Of a stretch of DNA of 64,000 nt, positions 44,768 to 53,398 are shown piece by piece. The DNA comes from Sporobolomyces roseus (Eukaryota; Basidiomycota; Microbotryomycetes; Sporidiobolales; Sporidiobolaceae). Below the pieces are notes generated by a model, which was not told the DNA's origin, ran no database searches, and saw only the letters and a program-made list of their open reading frames with translations. A program made the position numbers and the translations under genes. The stretch spans positions 434,001-498,000 of the forward strand of contig JADILM010000012.1 in the NCBI GenBank assembly GCA_016617785.1, given 5' to 3'. Position 1 is the first letter of the stretch. Each line of letters begins with the position of its first letter.

Positions 44768-45582
44768 CTAAAGCACCCTCCAAGCTTGGTTTCCGATTAA
44801 AGATTCAATAGGAACGTCCGAGAAAGGGTCACCTTCCTCGGTAGGGAGATCGTCGATACTAGGACAGTCTCTGAGTGCAATCAACAAGTTTGAATCGACG
44901 ATCGCACAAGTTTGGTACTCGGTCGATTTGATCAAACAGCGGTTTGATTCGTCCTCGCACGTTGAGCATTCGATCGTCCACTGTGTTGAAAGCTGTCAGG
45001 ACGAATCCTTGGTGCGATAGAAGGGAGCGAGAGACTCACAGATGCGGAGACGGAAGTACAGGGAGCAGAGAGAACTTGAGTCGAAGAAGCGGCAGCGAGG
45101 CACTCGGAGACGCCGTTTCCCTTGGGAAATCTACCGAGCGTAAGGGACAGAGCTTGTCAGTAAACAGCTCATGGATTCGAAAATAAGGAAGGGAGAGACT
45201 CACTCGAGACGGTATTGATCGTTTGTACCGTTGACTCGAGTGAAGCCGAAATCGATACGGGTAGCGTAAGGCTTGCTAGTCTCGTATTCGGTGTGAGAGA
45301 ACGCCTATTGATGAGTCTACAGCGTCAGTTTAGATACGAGGGAGAAAGAGGGGTCAAAGAGTGTGAACTCACAATCGAAACGTTCTGAGTTACACCGGCA
45401 TCGTTTGCGAACATCGTCCATACATAGTCTCGATCGACCAGAGGTGAGATCTCGGTGCTGATAGGGGAATTTGGTTGAGGCGAGCAAGTAGTCGAGCGTG
45501 ATCTGAGGGTGCGAAGAGGGGCAGCGAGAGAAGTTGTGAGGAGGAGAGAAGAAGATAGAGCGATGACGAGTTGAGAGATCAT
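44768..45582 (-). CDS. Secreted cysteine-rich protein, family S copy 2
   Basis: Exons 45373-45582, 45204-45304, 45040-45130 and 44768-44980 sum to 615 nt, giving 204 aa. Signal peptide MISQLVIALSSSLLLTTSLA then APLRTLRSRS. Mature motifs: TCSPQPNSP, DYVWTMFANDAG, NDQYRLEFPKGNGVSECLAA, SAPCTS, WTIECSTCEDESNRCLIKST, YQTCAIV, LRDCPSIDDLP, and the C-terminal IGNQAWRVL, which parallels GNQSWRIL of copy 1. Eight cysteines, six of them in positions shared by all copies, fit three disulfides. Introns fall at the same codons as in copies 1 and 3. It ends 329 bp from zinc-finger copy 2, convergent. Function unknown; secretion is inferred from the signal peptide. Confidence 0.82.
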
Positions 45583-47938
45583 TGTTGAGTAGTTGAGAGG
45601 AGTCGAGGAGATGGAAGAGAGCGTGGGAAGTGAAGTGAAGAAGAGAGCAGAAAGAGGTTTCGAAGAAGTTGAGCGAGTTTTGTAGTTGAGCGAAACAAGG
45701 GAACTCCGACGGATTCGGGTCGATGACCTGTGTTGTGACACACTTTGACCGTATGCTTTGAACGGGTTTGCAAAGGTCTGTTCAAAGGGTACGAATTCAG
45801 CGTCATTTCTAACTAAGTAAAGTGAGAAGGTTTTGTATGTTACTAAATTTGGACTAGAGAAGTCGCATGGCGAAGACTTGTAGGGTTCTGTCAAAAGCTA
45901 CTATCGGGACGTGACGATGTGACGCCAGAAGGGAGTTGCGCCGGGAGAGAGAGAGAGAGGGTCTTTCGTCAAGTCGTCGAAATCGTTCATTCAATCGAAC
46001 TCCATCCTGTTGAGTGAAAGGGAGGAGGATCCGAGTTGACGCATACTTGCCAGCGGGTGTAAGATTGGATAGATGCGGAGAAGAAGCTTAGACAAACAAC
46101 TCGTCTACATCGCCGTGACCGAGGAATGAAGAAGCGGAAGACTGCGGGACCTTTCGATGAATCGTGCGTTAAGAAATCGGAGCGGAGTGTACAAGTCGAC
46201 AATGAGGCAGCGAGAGGTCGAGGTCGAGCTGATCGAGTCGGTGAAGGGAAGTCTGGCGAGAGTTTCGGGAGATTCGTTTCGAACTCGAGAGTTGTGCTCT
46301 TATGAGGCGATGAGCTAGATGCTCCGTCTACGTCGAGTGCGATAGAGATGATACCAGCTATACTGACCGAAGCAGGCTCGAGAAACTGTCGAAAGTGATC
46401 GCTATTAATGATCTCGCTCGAACAGATCAAGTCGCCCTCGAGTTTGTCGGAGTTGAGAGATGTCGAACAATGCGCTTGTACGATGAGACGCGAATCAGCG
46501 AGGTACCGGGAGCGCAATTGGAGTAGGGCAGAAGTAGAGCTGAGTCGTCCCGAGTCGAAAGAGGGTCGAAAGGAGGCGAGGTCGGTTGATTGACAAGAAG
46601 AGCTGGAAAGGCAGGGCGAGGGGGATCTTTATTGCGGAATGATCGGGGATGTGTGAGGAGATCGAAGGAAGCGTGAGGAGGATTTGATGGTCGGAGAGTT
46701 CGAAAGTGCTCATGGTAGAAAGAGAGGGATCTCGGCTCTGTTTGAATCAAGGGCTTAATCAGTGTCGGGAGTGATCTACATGTAAGGAAGTTCAGCTTAC
46801 GACGATCCTCCTAGCGGCTCATGACTCGACTTCTGACCGAAACTGCTCGACGAAAGAGTAGTCGATTGATTAGCTACGGCCTCGTGTCTAGTCCTTCGAC
46901 TTGTCCATTCCAATTGCTCTCCGATGAGAGCACACCCAGCTTCACATGCGTGCCTCGTCGCATCTTGAGCCTACTTGCGAACCTCGAAACAATCCGCTCT
47001 CGTTGCGTTGATCCTCCTTGTTTCTCCCGCTGATATCCTCTTTCGATTTGACCGACCTTCAAGCTCGACTATGTCTTCCTGACTCTCTGCCCCAAGCAGT
47101 CTACCGATGCTGAACTCGAAACGGTAAATCGATGTTTGCGGTTGATCGAGATGCGAAGCGGGAGAGAGGGGAAGAGGAAAACTGAGCAGAGGGAGGAGAT
47201 CCGAATGAGGTGAGAGGGTCGCTGAGGTTATGTACGCGGTACTGAGCTATCTCAAGGGCGAGGGGAAGATCAGTCGAGAGGTCGCAAAGGGAGGAAGAGG
47301 GAGGAGGAAGAAGAAGGAGGGGAACTGACCAGAACATGAGCGAGACTTTGCGGTAGCTTCGTGCTGACCTAATGCGTTGTCTGATACTCCCAAGCAAGTT
47401 CGAACAGTTTCTGAGGTGAATGGAAAGAGCGAGGAAGGGAGTTTCGCTTTTTGATCTCGATTTGCTCACCACGCTTCATCGAAATCGCGTAGGACAGCTC
47501 GGAAAGCCTCAACAGGTCAATTCAGCAATCGATTATACGCTCCACACCTTTCCAGCGATCCGCTTCTCCTCCTTTCCTCTTCTCAACTCCCTTTCCCCTC
47601 GACTCGCTGGTTCGGACTCGCAGGCTCAGTCAGCAAGGCTTGTTAATTCCAGCGAGCTTCGAATAGCTATCGTCAGGCAGGTGGGATGGGCTCCTCGAAG
47701 CAGGCTCGACTTCGACTTTTTACTTCAAGCCTCTATCGCTCTGCAACTTTCGCTTTCGAGATCGGAAGATGGACTTCCTTGCTGCGTCTATGTACCCACT
47801 CTTGATCGGTCAACTCGGTCAGGAGATGCTTTGCTCGGGTTTAGATCACGGGTTTAGGCACGATGAAGTTCTCCTCTGCATTTTCCATCTCTTCCTCCCT
47901 TCGCCTTCTTCGATTCCTTGAAGCGACACATATTCTGA
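45583..47938. other. 2.4-kb region without a resolved gene
   Basis: 45583-45960 is the upstream region of the secreted gene. Between about 45990 and 47470 the minus strand has overlapping open frames with possible coding parts, notably from ATG 46713 (MSTFELSDHQILLTLPSISS) to about 46520, and a frame with SEIINSDHFRQFLEPAS near 46430-46370. Several GT/AG pairs are available, but none gives a recognisable protein. 47480-47930 on the plus strand is CT-rich promoter-like sequence before the third zinc-finger copy. There may be one unrecognised minus-strand gene here. Confidence 0.35.
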
Positions 47939-48864
47939 TGGAGTCAGCTACACGCTACTCTCGCAACGGTGTACCTGAAGATCGGCGGTGTCCGCAAGCA
48001 AATTGCACATACAAGGCTCCGCCGGGCGTCAACAGTGCTATCCGTGGCGTGAGTCGAATCCTGGTCGTACCGTGGTCCGTATAGTAGCGCTGATCATTGA
48101 TTGCTTTGTATATAAAGGCTCTGAGGGCGCATGCCAAGATGCACACAGACTCGATAGTCCTCTGTGATTGATTACGTGAAAGGGTGCGTCAAATCTTTAC
48201 AATTGTCTTCGGAAAACATCCCCAAGTCTGACCTTGTACTATTCGTATAGAATGTCGACGACCACGTAGAGCGCCGGCACCAATTTCCGACGAACGACAC
48301 TTCGTACATTCCTTGTACCTTGTGTTGGCAGGCTTTATGGAAACCACTCGGTAGAGCGTACGTATACCTGACTTTGTGGGCTCTCTTCCACTCTCTGTCG
48401 TCAATTGAACGTGTACGCTTGACTCAGAGAGGACAATCTCACGGTGCACCAAGAAAAGTACTGTCCCTATGTGAATGGCTGGATTAAGCTGCCCACTACA
48501 GGCTTGTACATACGACCAGTGAGTACTGTGTCCCTCCCTGCTCAAGAGCCAATTTGTGGGTGTCGAGCTTACCTGTTTTTGTCTTCTGAAGGGCGTATCC
48601 AAGGAAGCTCCTGGGGCAGCATCCGAGTCTCAATCGGTACCTGACTCGCATGAGCCACCTTCAAGTGGACATCTGAGCCAGTTCCAAGGAAGCTCCTGGG
48701 GCAGCATCCGAGTCTCAATCGGTACCTGACTCGCATGAGCCACCTTCAAGTGGACATCTGAGCCAGTTCCCGCACGGGCAGCGCTCACTCGGACGAAGAA
48801 GCCAGGAGGGATTCTTCGTCTCACTCACCGACAAGCCCTTCGATACTGCGACCTAATTGACTGA
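47939..48864 (+). pseudogene. C2H2-like zinc-finger protein, family Z copy 3, frameshifted
   Basis: MESATRYSRNGVPEDRRCPQ and ANCTYKAPPG (47939 onward) align with the first half of finger 1; after an intron, NVDDHVERRH (about 48252) gives the H-x4-H half and CTLCWQALWKPLGR the next CxxC. The following exon has EKYCPYVNGWIKLPTTGLYI ahead of a GTGAGT donor, as in copies 1 and 2. The last exon (48592 onward) contains an 85-bp tandem duplication and hits a TGA at 48727. Further on, RSLGRR and then LTHRQALRYCDLID-stop (to 48864) of the family C-terminus are still present but in other frames. So the copy keeps all family landmarks but cannot be read to the end unless one repeat unit is spliced out. 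The first intron is longer (about 200 bp) and its donor is ambiguous. Confidence 0.6.
48601..48770. repeat. 85-bp perfect tandem duplication
   Basis: Two adjacent units, 48601-48685 and 48686-48770, start AAGGAAGCTCCTGGGGCAGC and end GAGCCAGTTCC and appear identical throughout. 85 is not a multiple of three, so the second unit shifts the reading frame of the zinc-finger copy. Perfect identity points to a recent event or an assembly artefact. Confidence 0.95.
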
Positions 48865-49363
48865 TCACACGTCTCGAAATAGCCTCTCGCACCTACTGTA
48901 TCTCCTGTCACCCCTGGTCTCTCCATACTTGACTAGACCCTTGCCTCGTTTTTGATCCCCTCCTCTTTCTAGATTGTTCTCGTTTGACATTCTGCTATTT
49001 ACAGACCTTCTTTCGTTCTCCCTCTCTGGTTGCTGCCTCTTCTATCCTGCAAGGAGTAGTCGGTCGAAGCGGAAGAGGAAGCGAAGTGTCGAACGATGCA
49101 TTGAGTCTGTAGCGAAGCGAAATCCGACTTTACGCGATTTCGGAAACGTCACTCTGATCGTTGGATCTCTCCGACTAATTGTTAACGAAAGATGAGTCGA
49201 GATAATTCTAGATGGTTGCAAAGTAAAATCTACACGTTACAGAATCTTGGGAGAAACCTGCTTCAATCCGAAAAGTCAGCTTTCCTTTCCTCTCACGTCG
49301 ATTCTCGCTCAGGCTCACCTATAATGACACATACAACATTTTCCCCATCCTCCCAATGACTCC
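48865..49363. other. Intergenic region
   Basis: About 500 bp between the zinc-finger pseudogene and the small basic protein gene on the other strand. No supported gene; the right part is the AT-richer 3' flank of the minus-strand gene. Confidence 0.4.
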
Positions 49364-49941
49364 CTATCTAAGTTTCTTATGTCCAAATTTCCCACTCGGT
49401 CTACTCTCCAGCATTTTCACATAATCTTTCCCTCCCAAAATATGTTCCTTCCCACCCTTCCTATACTTCTCTCCCAATTTCCTTTCCGTTCTTTTCCCAT
49501 CCTTCTCCAACGCTTGATTCGCAGCTTTCAATTTCTCTTTCGAACTCTTCTTAGTTGTTGTTGTAGGTTTTAATCCAGCTTCAGAGTCGAGAGCTTCTAC
49601 TAATTCTGGCGCTTCTTCTGGATCTTCGTCGTCTGCCATAGTTGAGGAGGAGGTTAATCGTGGATCTGGTTTGGTGTGGTGTTCTGATAATCGATTTTTT
49701 GCCGAAGTGTTGAATAAAGGAATCGCTGATTTCTCTCCTTCGATTTCGGGGGATAAGGAACGTTGAGCATTGTTGTGAGAGGTGATGGGTTTGTTGATTT
49801 GTCTAGCTACTTTCTCTGTTCAATTGGGAAGATGAGAGATGAGAGGATGAGAGATGAGCAAAAGAGAGAGTGAGAGAGAGAAGAGAGGGAAGGCGTACCT
49901 GCTTTGTTGGGCCGCTTTGCGAATTTAGCTGATCTACCCAT
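49364..49941 (-). CDS. Small basic protein, function unknown
   Basis: Exons 49899-49941 and 49364-49815 sum to 495 nt, giving 164 aa: MGRSAKFAKRPNKAEKVARQ, a central acidic patch (MADDEDPEEAPELVEALDSE) and a very basic C-terminus (KLKAANQALEKDGKRTERKL, YRKGGKEHILGGKDYVKMLE, SRPSGKFGHKKLR). No signal peptide or membrane span. The charge pattern suggests a nuclear or nucleolar protein, perhaps in ribosome or RNA biology, but I do not recognise the family. The start fits a strong MGRSAK context and a good GTACGC...ACAG intron just behind it. It is divergent from the PPR-like gene, with 240 bp between the chosen starts. Confidence 0.7.
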
Positions 49942-50181
49942 ACTATACTCAGTCTAAGGGTGTGTTCGGTGAGATTAGAAGTAGAGATGAGCGAATCAAG
50001 AGAGTCTCGAAACTTTTTGGTAGAGAACTCCTCTCCATCAACCAACTACCTTGATCGCCACTTTACAGTTCTGGATAGTGTATTAGAGCTCTCAACTACC
50101 CATACAAGCTATCGTAAGCTCCCTCCTCCAAGTTTATCTAGTTTCGCCGCTCGATCTCTAACTCAGTTCTCTCACAGTTTC

Positions 50182-53034
50182 ATGTTACGCCACGCCCTTT
50201 CACAAGCCTGTCGATGTACTTCCACTTCTACTTCTCTACCTTGCAAACACGCAAGTCTCATCACGAGTCGATCCTACTCTCGTAAAACTCCACCCAATTC
50301 ATTTCCCTCAACTACCGCTTCTCCCACCTCCTCCTCTTCCTCCTACTCCTATCAACCTCACGTTCTCATCAACCAGACTTCCCAATCCAAAAAAGGTAAA
50401 GAATCGAAATGGTTTGAACCTTTACAACCACACTCTTTCAAAACCTGGCTCCCCTCCTCCTCTACCTCTTCTCAAACCCCTCAACTCACTCCAGATCAAA
50501 CTACAACTTTATTAAACTCTTATTTGACTACCCGGGGTCCGAGGGACGTGTTAGGGAAATTCGAGGACGAGTATGGACAACTATTGGAAATTGCAAAGGA
50601 AAGAGAAATGCCGTTTCTTAAGGCAATGGTGCTGGAGGATTTGGAGTTTGGTGGAATGGGAAGTAGGGAGAGGGGGAAATTGGGATTGGAGAGATTTGAG
50701 AGGAGGGGGAAGGAAGAGGAGGGAAGGGAAATGAAAGGGTTGAGTGAAATTGGTTCGTTTCAGAGGGTGCGAGAGGATGTTTGGTCAGATACTAGTAAGA
50801 GGCAACTCGATTCGGATACAGCAACGTTCGAAACGCCCACGAATTCGCAAACTACACAAGATTCGACGGCGACAAACTCGGATCTTTCTCCCTCTCAAGC
50901 ACTTTCATTTCTCTCCCAACTCACTTCTTCTCCTTCTCCTTCCTCCCTCCCACCTCTCACTTCCTCTCAACTCTCTCAGATTTGGTCCCATTTCTCCCTT
51001 TCCTGCGACCTTCAAAACTCCCTCTCCGATTTCTTAAAGACTCTTTCCCTCCTCCACTACCTCCTTTCTCGCCCTCGACCGACTTCCCATCTTCCTCTCG
51101 CACTCGAAATCTTCAGTTCACTAGTTCAAGTCCTTCCAGAAGACCTGATCGCGCCACATCCAGAGGCAATGCAAAGTGATCAAGCCATTCAATTTGTACT
51201 GCTTCGAACGGCAGTTAATGCTGCGTTATCCGAGGATCTACATGAACTCGCACTAGAGATCTCATTGAGTATTGGACGACTTCATGAGGGCGTGAAGGGA
51301 GGAATAGAGGGAAAGAAACAAGATTTGAGGAATTTATCCAAGGCGGTTGAAGGGGTTTTGGGAGGGTTCAAGGAGGAGAGGAAGGGGAGTTATAAACCTG
51401 CGAGGTTGGGGAGTAGTAAGGAAGGATTGGAGAGGGTTGGGAGAGGATTCGAGTTGATGAAGGAATGGATTGGATCATCTTCGGAGGAGAATCGGGAGAT
51501 GTTACAAAAGATGAAAAGTTCAGTGAATGGGTTCATGGAGGAATCAGCAGAACGATATAGATGGGACTTGATCGCTTGTCACTTCAAATCCTGGTTCCTT
51601 TACCTCAACACTCCCGGGTCTCCTACGAAATGGTCAGGACTCGAAGGACACCACCTCAAATTCGGACGTTACCTCTCCGGCCTCGCTCCTTACTCTACCT
51701 ACCTCCCACACCCTCGAACACCTCAACCAGAACTGTTCTCCTTCTTTGCAAGAACGACTCATCTACAATTGAGGGAAGGAAATCTCAGTGAACAATGGAC
51801 CCTCGAACATAAATCGGATTATTTAGATTTACTCGTTTCTTCCCCTGGAGCAACTAAAGAAACTCTTTCTCTCGCACGACGAATCGTCTCTCACTGGATC
51901 GAAACCTCACCTCTCTCTCCCTCTTCCCCAAACCCTTTCATTCTCCGCTCGACGACTCTACTTCAACTCCTCCGTTCCTCCTCCTCCTCAACCTCCTCCT
52001 CCGAAGAAAAACATTTAAATTTCTCTCGTTCCCTAATAAACCATTTCATTCAATCCCTCATTTCACCTCATTCCCCTTATTCAACTCCCTCCGTAACTCC
52101 ACCAAAACTAGATCATTACGATTTAACGACTCTCGCACAAGCTTACACGATCTTGGGGGACGCAGAGAGTGTAGGACAAGTATATCGGAAAATGTTGGAA
52201 TTGAAATTATTACCCGACAAGAGGGACGTCGAATTGGTATTGAGTTCGAGGTCGGGGGATAGGGATGGAGGAGTTGGATTCTTGAAGAATGTTCAAGCGG
52301 TTGGAGTCAAGGTTGGAGTGGAGGTTTTGAAGGGTTTAATGAGGGGTGTAGTAAAAGAAGGAAAAGGGGACAAGGTAGAGGGAGTCATGAGGTTTGCGAG
52401 GGAGGAAATGGGGTTGAGTACAAGAGAGATTAGGGAGTTGGAGGAATTGAAAATTAGGGAATGGGATGGACCTAGGATGTCTATGAGGGAATTAATCAAG
52501 TTCTCAAAGAAGGAACTCGAGAACTTGATTATGAGTGAGAAAGGTGGGTTATCGGTGAAGAAGGCGATGGGATACATGAGGAAAGCGTCTCAAACTCGCA
52601 ACTACGGACTATCACTCAAAATCTATCACATCTTTCTCCGTTCATCGTCTCCTCAACTCACTTCCTCTCTATCAACACTCTTCCACTCGAATCTCACAAC
52701 CCTCCTCGATTCCTTTCATCACTCGAAATCTTCTCTACGTCCTCCGATCCTTCAAGCCCTCGCTTCAACAATCGATCAAACCCTCTCCCTTTCTCCTTCG
52801 ACCATTTCGGGATCTCATGAGAATCTCGAGTTGACGTTGAGAGGGTTGATCAAGGTTGGAGAGGTGGATGCGATTGATCGATTGTTTGAGGAGCTGGGGG
52901 AGGTGAGAGTTGAGAGGGAGACGAGGGAAATGGTTGTGAGGTGGGCCGTGGGGATGAGGGGGAGGGAAAGAGTGAGAAATGGAGAGGGGAGAGTTGGGGA
53001 GTGGGCGAGGGAGGTACTGAAGGAGAGAGAGTGA
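50182..53034 (+). CDS. Mitochondrial PPR-like protein, intronless
   Basis: A single 950-codon exon. MLRHALSQACRCTSTSTSLP then CKHASLITSRSYSRKT reads as a mitochondrial targeting peptide; in-frame ATG 49987 lies further upstream but would put 65 non-targeting residues ahead, so 50182 is chosen. The C-terminal third has helical-repeat sequence of pentatricopeptide type, for example YDLTTLAQAYTILGDAESVG, QVYRKMLELKLLPDKRDVEL, VGFLKNVQAVGVKVGVEVLK and GYMRKASQTRNYGLSLKIYH. Lineage-specific fungal PPR proteins act in mitochondrial RNA stability, splicing or translation; the target is unknown. Ser/Pro-rich low-complexity stretches separate helical parts. Lack of introns is unusual next to its intron-rich neighbours. 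Confidence 0.6.
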   Translation: MLRHALSQACRCTSTSTSLPCKHASLITSRSYSRKTPPNSFPSTTASPTSSSSSYSYQPHVLINQTSQSKKGKESKWFEPLQPHSFKTWLPSSSTSSQTPQLTPDQTTTLLNSYLTTRGPRDVLGKFEDEYGQLLEIAKEREMPFLKAMVLEDLEFGGMGSRERGKLGLERFERRGKEEEGREMKGLSEIGSFQRVREDVWSDTSKRQLDSDTATFETPTNSQTTQDSTATNSDLSPSQALSFLSQLTSSPSPSSLPPLTSSQLSQIWSHFSLSCDLQNSLSDFLKTLSLLHYLLSRPRPTSHLPLALEIFSSLVQVLPEDLIAPHPEAMQSDQAIQFVLLRTAVNAALSEDLHELALEISLSIGRLHEGVKGGIEGKKQDLRNLSKAVEGVLGGFKEERKGSYKPARLGSSKEGLERVGRGFELMKEWIGSSSEENREMLQKMKSSVNGFMEESAERYRWDLIACHFKSWFLYLNTPGSPTKWSGLEGHHLKFGRYLSGLAPYSTYLPHPRTPQPELFSFFARTTHLQLREGNLSEQWTLEHKSDYLDLLVSSPGATKETLSLARRIVSHWIETSPLSPSSPNPFILRSTTLLQLLRSSSSSTSSSEEKHLNFSRSLINHFIQSLISPHSPYSTPSVTPPKLDHYDLTTLAQAYTILGDAESVGQVYRKMLELKLLPDKRDVELVLSSRSGDRDGGVGFLKNVQAVGVKVGVEVLKGLMRGVVKEGKGDKVEGVMRFAREEMGLSTREIRELEELKIREWDGPRMSMRELIKFSKKELENLIMSEKGGLSVKKAMGYMRKASQTRNYGLSLKIYHIFLRSSSPQLTSSLSTLFHSNLTTLLDSFHHSKSSLRPPILQALASTIDQTLSLSPSTISGSHENLELTLRGLIKVGEVDAIDRLFEELGEVRVERETREMVVRWAVGMRGRERVRNGEGRVGEWAREVLKERE

Positions 53035-53398
53035 GCGAGGTGAGTTACGGGAACTGGTTCGATCTCAGACAAGCGCTGATGTCGAATGAGGGTCATGTTG
53101 CACAGCCAGGATCAAAGTGGCAATCTTCACCGTCGTCATATGCTCGGAGAGGTCAACGTGGGCTGATGGGATGGGGGCAACGAATATGAAGTTTTTTAGT
53201 ATCGCAAATATCATTTTCTAGCATATTCAATCGCATACTCGTGTTGTCGTTATTGTCCCTCTCTTTCACGTGCTCGCTATATGTCGACTCGAGAGAAACG
53301 AGCATAGTTTTGACGTCGCGCGAAAGTCGAGTCTGTTTGCAGCAAAAGCGAAAGTTGTTCTGTCTCTTCTCTTCTCCCTCACTTCACTCTCCGTTTCT

